In this document: positions 6,204-14,700 of the stretch, in pieces
Layout: each line of letters opens with the position of its first letter
Numbering within the stretch: the stretch's first letter is position 1
Source: a virus
Strand: one strand, 5' to 3'
DNA length: 24,773 nt
Virus record (IMG/VR): IMGVR_UViG_3300020411_003532
Coordinates: 1 to 24,773 of that record
Program-made: the position numbers and the translations under genes
The notes under the pieces: model-generated
Told to the model about the DNA's origin: nothing
Seen by the model: the letters and a program-made list of their open reading frames with translations, nothing else
The model's database searches: none

Positions 6204-8232
6204 TCTTTTCTTTCCTCTTTTCTATATCAATGTTCTCAAACAAAATCTTTAACTCTTCTTGGCTCTTTAGAAGTTTTTCTTCTTCCTCCCTAGAGTAAGT
6301 AGTTAGCCTACTTTCGTAAACGCCGGTGCCTTTTACCAGTTGTGAAAGCTCTGATGCCCCGGGGAGGGTTTTTCTCATAGTTCCCGTCTCTGGTGTCACT
6401 GCCCTATTCATATTTTTCTTTCTTGGTCCGGAAGATTTTCTCCTATCTCCACCAGGTTTATTTAATCTTGGCTCGTACCATCCATGGGATTTTGCAGTTG
6501 TGGTTTTGGTTTTACCACCCTCCCTCTTCATGCGCTTTCCTATACCATCATCTCTCTTTGCTGGTGGGGCTGCTAGAAGATCTCCTTCTTCAGGGCCGGC
6601 GGGGGCCTCACCACCTGGGGCTTCGCCTCCTGGAGCTTCGCCTCCTAGAGCATCTTCAGGGCCCGCAGGTGCTCCAAGTTCTGGCTCCATACCTGCGATG
6701 CCCTCACCGCCGGCCTCGCCCGTATCACCCCCAAGCTCCCCACCAGGGGCCGTGGCGGCTGCCTGCTCTGCTTCAGCGGCCGTCTCAAGTGCCGCTTCAA
6801 AACGGCGATCGTAGAACATCTCTCTTCGACATCTTACAAACTCTTCATCAGACATACCAAAAAGCTTTTTTGCTAGCCATTGTTTGGAAAAGAAGCCCTC
6901 TGTTGCAGCAGAAGCAATATCAAACTTTGTCTTCCAATATTCAAGTTCTTGCATTTCTGCTATCTTAGAGGGGTTATTCAGTTCTAACTTAAAGCTTATC
7001 AGATCTTCATCCCTATACCCAAGGGTGTAAAGGTGTATAATACCCACTTTCTCCAATTCTGTTACAATGGAGCGCTGAAGCCTCTGGACAGTCCTGGCGA
7101 ATCTAATATCTTTCTGTGCAAGGGTACTTTTGTCTTCTTGGGCCTTCTCAGCATCAGATGAAAGATAACTAGCAGGAATCTTTAATGCCGAAAATAATTT
7201 ATCCCTCAAATATTTTACATCGTCAATATCCCCAGTATATTTACCACCTTGAATAGATTCTATTTTTGTTCCGCTTGTTCCACCCCGAACAGGAATAAAA
7301 TAATCTTCTTCAACAGAGAGCGGGTTATATCGAAGATCAACACGGCCTGTGTCCGGGTCTACAACTTGGTTACGCTTCATTTGGGTCATAGCTCTCTGCA
7401 TATATTGCTCTACATCTTGTGGCGGAATATTACCAACATCAATATAAAACGCTCTTCTTTCTGGTGAGCGGACGATCCGATACGCCATCATGGCATCCTC
7501 TAGAAGAGTCAGCTGGCGCCAGATGCGTCGAGCCGGCTCTAGGACAGACGTGCCATATGGAGTATACTTATCATTCCCAAGAACCCTAAAGTGTGCAACC
7601 TGCCAATTTTCAAAAGTTAGCCCGGCGGAATTCCATTGATACTGTATATAACTTGGATTCTTCTTGTCTTCTCCCTCCAGGCGTTCAACTTCTGCCGTTG
7701 GGAGACCTATAACACTTGTGATGCCCATTGCATCGTCTATGTCAAGATAGAGAAAGAAATCTCCATATTTACACATAGAGCGACACCATGAAAACAAATT
7801 ATATTCTATATTTAAAATATCATAATAAAGGGTCATTAACAAAAACTTAATCTCTTCATTATCACATTTAATGTTAAGAACTTTATTTAAAGCACTATGG
7901 GTCGTCATCTCATCTGCATATATATCAATCGCAGAAGCTATTTCTGGGGTATATTCCATCTGATCAAAATCTACATATCTCTCTGTCCTCTGTTGGCTCG
8001 CCATGGTTTGCGCTTGCAAATTATCATATGGGTTATATGCAGTTTTTTTAAAGTCGCGACCACTGGCTGAAGTGAACTTTGTAGCATACTGATCTAACTG
8101 TATCCTTCTTAATCTGTGGTTTGTTTGTGTTCTGTAGTTTGTAAGGGGACCTGATAGTAGCCTGGTCAACCTTCTGAACAATAAACTTTGTGGGTTTCTT
8201 GGGTTGTTTTTATTTGTTTTGTTCTTAGACAT
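6184..8232 (-). CDS. 20: Portal vertex protein, gp20-like
   Basis: This is the dodecameric head portal through which DNA is packaged and to which the neck attaches. The conserved gp20 core spans about residues 25-480: YVDFDQMEYTPEIASAIDIY (86-105), a segment with WCRSMCKYGDFFLYLDID, the PYGTSVLEPARRIWRQLTLL stem-proximal helix, SPERRAFYIDVGNIPP, and the KIPASYLSSD loop followed by the DIRFARTVQRLQRSI helix. At 682 residues it is about 160 longer than T4 gp20. The extra C-terminal part has a Gly/Ala/Pro/Glu stretch with three GGEAP repeats (about 520-545), a basic section and a charged helix. It starts 3 bases after the terminase stop, with AAGGGA inside the terminase end as ribosome site. In T4, tail genes 18 and 19 lie between 17 and 20; here they do not. 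Confidence 0.95.
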   Translation of the reverse strand: MSKNKTNKNNPRNPQSLLFRRLTRLLSGPLTNYRTQTNHRLRRIQLDQYATKFTSASGRDFKKTAYNPYDNLQAQTMASQQRTERYVDFDQMEYTPEIASAIDIYADEMTTHSALNKVLNIKCDNEEIKFLLMTLYYDILNIEYNLFSWCRSMCKYGDFFLYLDIDDAMGITSVIGLPTAEVERLEGEDKKNPSYIQYQWNSAGLTFENWQVAHFRVLGNDKYTPYGTSVLEPARRIWRQLTLLEDAMMAYRIVRSPERRAFYIDVGNIPPQDVEQYMQRAMTQMKRNQVVDPDTGRVDLRYNPLSVEEDYFIPVRGGTSGTKIESIQGGKYTGDIDDVKYLRDKLFSALKIPASYLSSDAEKAQEDKSTLAQKDIRFARTVQRLQRSIVTELEKVGIIHLYTLGYRDEDLISFKLELNNPSKIAEMQELEYWKTKFDIASAATEGFFSKQWLAKKLFGMSDEEFVRCRREMFYDRRFEAALETAAEAEQAAATAPGGELGGDTGEAGGEGIAGMEPELGAPAGPEDALGGEAPGGEAPGGEAPAGPEEGDLLAAPPAKRDDGIGKRMKREGGKTKTTTAKSHGWYEPRLNKPGGDRRKSSGPRKKNMNRAVTPETGTMRKTLPGASELSQLVKGTGVYESRLTTYSREEEEKLLKSQEELKILFENIDIEKRKEKNETEAQ

Positions 8233-8235
8233 CTC

Positions 8236-9822
8236 TTATCCCTTAAAAAGCCAAGGAAACTCATCAAAAGTTTTTGAATGTTTTCTCGCTTCGTCGTGAA
8301 GTTTCATTTTTCTTACACCAACCATCCCCTTTATTCTGGTGTCAAGCTGGTTGCTGCTCTTTGTAATTGCTCCGACAAATGCCTTGCTATACTCTATATC
8401 CCTTTGGTTAGTAGCAAGTGCCGTATCTCTAACCCAGCAGGCAACCGCGGTGGCCATAATCAAATCGTCATTGTAGGACCTCATTGCTTCTGCTCTGCCG
8501 TTATTCCACACAAAAGTCTTCATTTCACTTAAAAGACGCGTAGAATATATCTTAATTAGGTCATTTCTTATGAATTCTTCCATCTTTGCTACTATTAGCG
8601 GCCTCGTTTTAGAAGTCATAGAAAAGCCTGCAACTGCATTGCTCATATTCTCTGCTATGTGCTCTTCTACGTATTCGTGCGTTGATTTAATAGAATAATA
8701 AAGATTTGGATACTGCATCTCTTTCAATTTGTCAAGGACTGCAAAGCCTACTGTGTTATTTTCTACGACCAATAAACACTTTCCATATTCTACACCAATA
8801 TCGTATAAAACTTTAGAAAAAAGATCAGGAGTTAATTTTCCTTTATATTCTGCCACCAATTCCATGGTGCCAATATCAAAGACAGTGGCTGTTGAGAAGT
8901 CTTTTCCGTCGCCCCTGGCCACGTCTGCAGATATAAAATAGCTTCTGCCCTCCTGGTAATTTTCCCATATCCACAAGTTTCTATCAAAACCGGTTCTATA
9001 TTTTGGTTCTCGCGACGAGTTTAAGTACTTTTCTAAATCTTCGGATGCAAACACTGTTTCCCCTGACATGTTGAAATTGCATTCAAGCTCTTGTGCAATC
9101 TCTCTACGTGACATGTTTTTGGTCTCTTTCTCAAACCAAGCCTGGTCTCTATCCGGATGAACTTGCCATGGAAGTATTGTTGGGTGGAAATCGTTTGTTG
9201 AGCTTTCTGCTTCTGTGTATATCTTGTGAAACCAGTTGCCCACACCATTTGGGGTCGAAAGAGCTATGCAGCGGCCACCAGTAGATAGCGTGGGGTAAAG
9301 ACCCATCCACAAGTCCTCTAGCCCCTCAACGTGGGCAGCCTCGTCAATCACCAACAGAGACAAGGCTTCGGAGCGGCCGGCATCGCCTGATGTTGAAGAT
9401 GCTTTTATTTGTGACCCGTTAGAAAGCACAAAACTTGTTCGATTGTCAATATCAACGTTTGATATTCTCAGCCATTCGGGCAGGTTTTTGATTATTGCTT
9501 TCACCTTCTTTACTAGGTTTGCTGCCGTATTAAACTTTGTTGCAATGACAAGGACGTTCTTTTCGCGATGGAACATCATCAACCATGCCACGTATGCTGC
9601 TGATATTGTTGATATACCAAGCTGCCTGGCTTTCAAAATTACGTTGAAACGGTAGTCTTGGAAATCATTCAACAAATCTTTTTGAAAGTTATAAAGGTGA
9701 AAAGGTATTAAGCCTTTCTGTGGGTGAGTGATCTTTGCGTAAGTATTAATAAAATAGTCCGGTGTCTTTCCACACTTGACTATCTCTTTCATTATTTCTT
9801 TTTTGGTTAAGCGAACTGTCAT
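8236..9822 (-). CDS. 17: Terminase large subunit, gp17-like
   Basis: This 528-residue motor-nuclease translocates DNA into the prohead using ATP and cuts concatemers. ATPase motifs: a Walker A-like KARQLGIST (residues 64-72), Walker B LLVIDEAA with D160 and catalytic E161, and coupling motif STPNG (189-193). The nuclease domain is RNase H-like, with acidic residues D300 (FISADVARGD), E354 (LLVVENN) and D452/D453 (YNDDLIMA). Length is shorter than T4 gp17 (610). ATG is preceded by AAGAGGG. It sits directly before the portal gene, and the 166-residue protein upstream might be its small partner. It acts in the cytoplasm on the portal of a full-length prohead. Confidence 0.95.
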   Translation of the reverse strand: MTVRLTKKEIMKEIVKCGKTPDYFINTYAKITHPQKGLIPFHLYNFQKDLLNDFQDYRFNVILKARQLGISTISAAYVAWLMMFHREKNVLVIATKFNTAANLVKKVKAIIKNLPEWLRISNVDIDNRTSFVLSNGSQIKASSTSGDAGRSEALSLLVIDEAAHVEGLEDLWMGLYPTLSTGGRCIALSTPNGVGNWFHKIYTEAESSTNDFHPTILPWQVHPDRDQAWFEKETKNMSRREIAQELECNFNMSGETVFASEDLEKYLNSSREPKYRTGFDRNLWIWENYQEGRSYFISADVARGDGKDFSTATVFDIGTMELVAEYKGKLTPDLFSKVLYDIGVEYGKCLLVVENNTVGFAVLDKLKEMQYPNLYYSIKSTHEYVEEHIAENMSNAVAGFSMTSKTRPLIVAKMEEFIRNDLIKIYSTRLLSEMKTFVWNNGRAEAMRSYNDDLIMATAVACWVRDTALATNQRDIEYSKAFVGAITKSSNQLDTRIKGMVGVRKMKLHDEARKHSKTFDEFPWLFKG

Positions 9823-9831
9823 TTAGCCCTC

Positions 9832-10332
9832 TTATTTGAGGCCACCTAATTTCATCATCTTCTCGAATGCTGGGTCTGTTGGGCGGTCATCGCTATTTCC
9901 ATCATTGGTTTCTGCATCGGTGCCACCAATCTTATAGCACTTGTGCACCTTCACGCTGCAGCGTATTCTAGATATATATTCAACCAAAACGTCGACCTCT
10001 GAAGGTTCTGATAGCGTCAATGCCGCTTTCTTGATTTTCTTGTACTCTTTTTGAAGGAATGACTTTACTTTTTCGACCATGGACTCCATCTCACCTTCAA
10101 AGTCGTTTGCATGGACTTCTTTCAGTGGGATCTCAGCGTGATACTTAATATGGAGTCGGTCGCCGGCGACATGGGCGCCGAAGCCGTCAATCACCCGATG
10201 GTCGACCAATGGATTCCCTTCCTCTCTTCGAAGACCAATCTTGACTGGTTCTCCGCTTTCGTCAAGGGCGCCATCGTAAGTGTTGGCCAAAACTTGCGAG
10301 ATGCAGTTAACAATTTCTAAAGTAGTAGACAT
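9832..10332 (-). CDS. Uncharacterised protein upstream of terminase (gp16 position)
   Basis: I do not recognise a domain. The 166 residues comprise an N-terminal helix (MSTTLEIVNCISQVLANTY), a beta-rich region (28-75, including VKIGLRREEGNPLVDHRVIDGF and DRLHIKYHAEI), a helix rich in Glu/Lys (80-112), a further strand-helix unit with IRCSVKVHKCYKIGG (about 122-136), and an acidic tail ending DPAFEKMMKLGGLK. It takes the place that small terminase gp16 holds in T4, and the size is similar (166 versus 164). However, no helix-turn-helix or gp16-like central coiled coil is obvious, so small terminase is only a hypothesis. AGAGGA lies nine bases before ATG. Its leader carries two copies of a 9-base AT motif. 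Confidence 0.75.
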   Translation of the reverse strand: MSTTLEIVNCISQVLANTYDGALDESGEPVKIGLRREEGNPLVDHRVIDGFGAHVAGDRLHIKYHAEIPLKEVHANDFEGEMESMVEKVKSFLQKEYKKIKKAALTLSEPSEVDVLVEYISRIRCSVKVHKCYKIGGTDAETNDGNSDDRPTDPAFEKMMKLGGLK

Positions 10333-10347
10333 GTAATAATTCCTCTA

Positions 10348-10372
10348 TATAAATAGTCTGTAATATAAATAG
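10348..10372. promoter_or_regulatory. Tandem 9-base AT motif in the leader of the packaging genes
   Basis: Two identical copies of TATAAATAG (plus strand; CTATTTATA on the coding strand) start 16 bases apart and nearly fill the 40-base gap before the 166-residue gene. On the plus strand each contains the exact T4 late promoter core TATAAATA, but that orientation points away from the genes. On the coding strand they could be a phage-specific promoter element or a binding site for a translational regulator. A similar pair occurs at 20546-20570. Confidence 0.45.
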
Positions 10373-10735
10373 TTACTTGTTGGGTCTCCATCCCGTTTTC
10401 CATCTTTCTTCTCTTCCTTCGACATATTCGATGTAACAGTTAAAACAACATTCAAACTTATTCATGTATAAATCGTCTTGGCTCTTCATCGAATAAGCGG
10501 TGCATACTGGGCAGATGCGGTCGATATCTTTTTCTACTTTTTTATGTACTACCTCGAAGCCGTCTGCTTTCTCTCTTTTCTTTTTTCGAAAAGACCCTTT
10601 GTAAAAAGCTTTGAGTTCTTCCAAATATTTATTTTCTTTTTCTTCGTCCCAGTTTTTCTTAGGGTTTTGAATTGCCTCATTTCCGTATTTTTCCTTTATT
10701 GCTTTTTCATATTTTGCTATTTCGTTATAATCCAT
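10373..10735 (-). CDS. Small zinc-finger-like protein
   Basis: This 120-residue, highly charged protein has a probable zinc site made of C75-x-x-C78 (ICPVC) and C97-x-x-C100 (CCFNC), with an extra cysteine at 96. The C-terminal motif YIEYVEGREERWKTGWRPNK is rich in aromatic and basic residues. The N-terminal 65 residues are helical and Lys/Glu-rich. Such single-zinc-ribbon proteins may bind nucleic acid or protein; I cannot say which. It begins one base after the stop of the secreted coiled-coil protein, so it belongs to the same transcript as the lysis-like cassette, and it ends directly at the AT-motif gap before the packaging genes. Confidence 0.72.
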   Translation of the reverse strand: MDYNEIAKYEKAIKEKYGNEAIQNPKKNWDEEKENKYLEELKAFYKGSFRKKKREKADGFEVVHKKVEKDIDRICPVCTAYSMKSQDDLYMNKFECCFNCYIEYVEGREERWKTGWRPNK

Positions 10736-10736
10736 C

Positions 10737-11189
10737 TTACTTCACCGCAAACACAATTGCCAATGTTGATAACACCCCAACAGCAATTCCACCAGTTGCC
10801 CACCAAATTGAATAATTCCCGGGTCTTTTTAGTGCAGCTGTTTCCAGCTTCTTAATTTCTTCATTCTTAATCGAAAGGATGTTGTCGGTCTCTTTCTTGA
10901 GTGTGACCAATCTTAACTCTAGGTTCTTAACTTTCAAAGAATACTTTGCTCGCTCTTGCTCTACTGCTTTCTGTATTGCTAAGTTGCGAGCCTCTTCCAT
11001 TGTATCAATCCTTGCTTTAATCATAGCAAAAGCAGGATCATCAAAACACCAAGCGTCAAACGGCGAAGGGTTCCCCTCTAACAGTCTAGTATACCTGCCC
11101 CTTTGTTCTTGTGCATACAGTGAAAGGGGTATAAAACTAATCAATAAAAACAAAGCCAAAGCTTTTTTCAATCTCAGCCTTGATAACAT
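10737..11189 (-). CDS. Secreted coiled-coil protein with C-terminal membrane segment (spanin-like partner?)
   Basis: I chose ATG at 11189, giving 150 residues, because GGAGAA sits six bases upstream; an upstream in-frame start would add nine residues without a good ribosome site. Residues 1-27 look like a signal peptide: basic RLRLKK, hydrophobic ALALFLLISFIPL, then SLYA|QEQ. No lipobox cysteine is present. The segment TRLLEGNPSPFDAWCFDDPAFA follows, then a coiled coil (about 60-118) and a final hydrophobic span IWWATGGIAVGVLSTLAIVFAV before a terminal Lys. The protein should be periplasmic and held by its C-terminus in the inner membrane. Its start lies inside the preceding coiled-coil gene (53-base overlap), reminiscent of nested spanin genes, but without the lipoprotein feature of a normal o-spanin. 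Confidence 0.78.
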   Translation of the reverse strand: MLSRLRLKKALALFLLISFIPLSLYAQEQRGRYTRLLEGNPSPFDAWCFDDPAFAMIKARIDTMEEARNLAIQKAVEQERAKYSLKVKNLELRLVTLKKETDNILSIKNEEIKKLETAALKRPGNYSIWWATGGIAVGVLSTLAIVFAVK

Positions 11190-11541
11190 CCGGTTCTCCT
11201 TTAGACTTTCTAACAATCTCTTTAATTTTTCTCTTTTCTTTTGCTTTCAGTTTCTTTTTCTGTTCTTCATATTTCTTTTCAATGGCAGAAACTGTTTCAT
11301 GGTATTGTCTTATAAGTCGATCTCTCTCCATAATCTCATTATTGTGACGAGTTTTTAACTCATTTATTTGTTTTTCATAAGATTCCTTTTTTGCGTTCAT
11401 GACTTCCACCAAAGCATCAGTGTTTCTCTTTGAAAGGATGTATACTATAATACTCCAAATTATAAGAACTGGTACCTGCCAATATGTCTTAAGCCAAAGC
11501 CAACAGGATGTAAGAGATCTTTTAATAACTATCCAACTCAT
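11137..11541 (-). CDS. Inner-membrane coiled-coil protein (i-spanin-like)
   Basis: I take ATG at 11541 as the start (134 residues), since it overlaps the stop of the holin-like gene as ATGA; a GTG 24 bases upstream is possible but would extend into that gene. Residues about 21-37 (VPVLIIWSIIVYILSKR) form one membrane span preceded by basic and aromatic residues. From about 40 to 118 the chain is a highly charged coiled coil, ending in a short conserved-looking FGFVFID. A single N-terminal span followed by a coiled coil is the layout of i-spanins (Rz type), which link inner to outer membrane at lysis. No endolysin is visible in the window, so the lysis role rests on topology and neighbours. 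Confidence 0.75.
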   Translation of the reverse strand: MSWIVIKRSLTSCWLWLKTYWQVPVLIIWSIIVYILSKRNTDALVEVMNAKKESYEKQINELKTRHNNEIMERDRLIRQYHETVSAIEKKYEEQKKKLKAKEKRKIKEIVRKSKGEPDVIKAEIEKSFGFVFID

Positions 11542-11744
11542 TTGTCTGATGGTCCGTGTTTCCACTTAACTGCTAAATCAACCAGCGCCTGGGAACCAAT
11601 GTAAGCTAGAGTAACTGCAACCCAGTCGCTGCTTGTTACTGTCCCATATACGCACAAGCCGGTTGCTGTAATCCATGCGAGAAACTTTCTTGATATAAAC
11701 CTTTCTGTATATTTGTCTGCAAATGCTTTTATTGCTGTCACCAT
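11538..11744 (-). CDS. Small holin-like membrane protein
   Basis: This 68-residue protein has a charged N-terminus (residues 1-20), two hydrophobic stretches (about 22-38, FLAWITATGLCVYGTV, and 42-58, WVAVTLAYIGSQALVDL) and a basic tail HGPSDK. Size and two-span topology resemble class II holins and small phage membrane proteins often annotated as holins, which open the inner membrane at lysis time. The start is supported by AGGAGG eight bases before ATG, and the gene begins 9 bases after the Mre11-Rad50 fusion. The stop overlaps the start of the inner-membrane coiled-coil gene, so the two are coupled. The holin assignment is by topology only. Confidence 0.68.
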   Translation of the reverse strand: MVTAIKAFADKYTERFISRKFLAWITATGLCVYGTVTSSDWVAVTLAYIGSQALVDLAVKWKHGPSDK

Positions 11745-11753
11745 AAAACCCTC

Positions 11754-14700
11754 CTAAATATTTACGTATGCAAATCCATCTTTTCTTTCGATGTTAATTT
11801 GCATATCAACACAGTCCTTTAAACTATCTAGATGCGAGATAAGAATAACTGTTTTAAAGTAACCCTTTATCATATCTAATATTCTGACAAAGCCTTCCAT
11901 ATTTTCTTCATCTAAGGCTGTGCCAGGCTCATCTAATATAAATAGGTCCGACTTTGGCAAACTTGAAACCGTAAGAAAAGCTAGGCGTATTGCCATGGCG
12001 GCAATAGTCTTTTCTGCTCCCGAGCCCATCTCTAATGGCCTTGCATCGTGCTTTGGGTGCTTAATAAGAATATCAAGCTTGTCATCTGCATTCGTAATGA
12101 ACACCTCGAAGTCAACAATGTTTGTAAGTATCTTGGCGATCTCTTGATTGATAAACGGTAATCTCTCTTTAATAATCTCATAAGATACACCGTTTGGATG
12201 ACAGCAAGTCATAAGTAGATGATATGCAGCAAAGTCATCCTTGAGTGTTTCGTATTCTTCAAAGCCCTCTTCCAAGTGCCTGAGCTTTTGTTCTAGTGAG
12301 CCATGCCTCTTGTGTAGGGCCATAATCTTGTTTTCACAATCTTGAAGCTTTGATTCGCACTTTCTAATAAAAACTTTCTTTTCATCTCGCAATGCGATTA
12401 AATCTTTAAGATTCTCAATTGCATCTTTGTTTTGTTCATATTCAAAGCTCTTGCTCTTAAGTTCTTGAAGCTCAACCTGCTCTTTAAACAATGAGCTTTC
12501 TGCCTTTTCAATAAACAATTTATTGTTAGCAATGCTTGTAGCTAAAACGTTTCGCTTCTCAAGGAGAAGATTATATTTGTCTATATGGCTTTCAATGGTA
12601 TCTGGATCCTCTTTTCTTAGGTCTTCTCCCGCTTTATTTACATCTCTTGAAAAAGTAGATATCTTGGACTCACAAATTTGAATAAGCTCACCTGCTTGAT
12701 GTGCATCTTTAATAAATTTACAAGATGGAAATTGAGAACCGCACGGCACTTCTCGTAATAGATCTTGCTTCTTTAAATTTCTATCTCTTTCTTCGCTTTG
12801 TAGCTTAATGCTGTGGATGAGTTCATCTATCTTTTTCTTATTCTGGGTGATAAGTTCTTTCTTTTGCATATATGATGCGATATCAAACTTCTCTACAAAG
12901 CTTGCAATCTTTTCGTACTTGTCCTCACTCAGCCTAAGTTCTTCTATGGATTTTGTTTTTTTAGAAGTAATATCAAGAATTGTCTTTTCTTTTATTCTGA
13001 TAGCTCGCGAAGTCATCACAGGGTCAATAATCTCAGCTGGTACTGATTCAATTTTTGCTTCTACTGCTAGCAGTTCTTTGTTGGTATCAGATATAGTGCC
13101 CCTGATATCAGAACATGATGCTTTGTTTGATTCTATACCCAGTTCGCTTTTTGTAATATCTCTTTTGACTTCAGCTATTTGCGTCTCAAAATCGATACCC
13201 TCTAACCTCTTCAATGCCGCTTTAGTCATAGCAGAATCTTCTTTTGCCATCTTAAACTTCTTATCAAAGATTTGTAGGTCAAGAAACTTGGCCAAGAACT
13301 CTTTACGCTTAGTCGAACCCTCGTTGATAAATGATAGTGAATCAAGCTGACTGGCCATAGAGGTCATAAGAAAATCATTTAGTGTTCCAAAATACTTTCT
13401 TACATTCTTGTCGGTATCCTGCCTAGATGTCCCGTTAAGCCCTTCTACGTTCCCTGTAAGGTCTTTTCTATAGAACTCAAGGTCAGTGCTAGCCTCTAGA
13501 GTTTCAACGCCCTTCAGGCGCTTTGTATATTTCTCAGAAACTCTCTCTATAACATATTCGTTGTCATCAATCTTTATGGTCGCAGCTGCCCTACAACCAT
13601 CTCGATTCTGATTAATGATGTTTAGATTCTTTCTAATAGATTTACTAGTGGAGTTGTAGAGAGAATATAGTAAAGTATCTACAATAGAGGACTTACCTGA
13701 ATAGTTCTTGCCGAAAATGCCTACAATGCCCTCTAACTTGGTGAAGTCAACGTTATTGCCATCGCCGTAGTTAAATAGGTTATCCCATTCTAAGCTCTGC
13801 AAGGACCAGTGTACATTCCTCAGCACGTCTTCATCTTCTTCGATTTGAACATTGTATTTTTTGTTTAGTTCATATACCTTAGTCATCACTTCATCAGTAA
13901 CATCATATTCCTTTAGGTATTCTTGCATAAGCGTTTCTTGTGTTTTAAGGTCGCGAAGGTCTTGTTTCTTCAGTCCTTTGGGTGCTTGGACTGTTATCTG
14001 CTTACCAGCTGCCCTATTAAGATAAGTCACAGACTCTGGCTTATATTTGTACTTTACAATATCTACCGCTTTTCTTACCTTATCGAGAGTTACATTTTCA
14101 TCAGAAACAATTCGAAGCCTTGCGCCCTCTGGTGGTTTCTTTCTTGGTAGGTTTCCTGCCTTTGTCAACTCTAATGTAACGAACGGCTTTGGATTGTTAA
14201 AAGTGATAAGCCTATTAGCAAACTCATCCTTGCTTTCAATGTCCCACAATAGATAGCCTTTATCCAAGGACTCGCCAAAGTTCTGCTGGACTGTGGAGCC
14301 AGCGTACCAAATGCGGCCTTCTTTATCTAGTTTTTGTGTTTTGTGAATATCACCAAGAAAAGCAAAATCAAAGTTATCGAAAATCCCAATGTCATGGTCA
14401 CCTCCTAATGTCCAGTTGCTATCTGTTTTTGACTTATTGATCGCGCCGTGATACAGGGCAATGTTAACTGCCTCTGTATCTGATGGGTCGGACCAGTTAT
14501 CCTCATCAAAGACTGACAGGACGTTTAGGCAGAATTGTTCATTTAATCTAACTTCGCCGGCTTCCTTAATAAGGATTAGTCTTGGAGAGTTTATTGCTCT
14601 GACAATAGGAGACAGTGCATCCTGCCTACTGCCGTTTCTTAGATTGCCATCGTGGTTCCCTAGGATAATATATGTTGGGGCAATCTCTGCCAAACTCTCA

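Noticed and set aside
6326-6968. Plus-strand open frames rich in Pro, Ser and Leu
   Set aside because: These are shadows of the Gly/Ala/Pro/Glu-rich C-terminal extension of the portal gene, with low-complexity composition and no start signals.
10478-11358. Plus-strand frames encoding Phe-rich, membrane-like proteins
   Set aside because: The reverse of Lys/Glu-rich codons yields Phe/Leu/Ser runs that mimic membrane spans; the minus-strand genes have ribosome sites and coherent domain patterns.
11937-11945. Another exact TATAAATAG on the plus strand
   Set aside because: It encodes part of the Walker B segment (LFILDEP) of the Rad50 half, so its sequence is explained by codon content; it shows the motif can occur by chance.
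12808-13350. 180-codon plus-strand open frame with hydrophobic and Ser-rich composition
   Set aside because: It lies wholly inside the Rad50 coiled-coil coding region; helix-rich Glu/Lys/Leu codons read backwards give Ser/Phe/Leu. No ribosome site.
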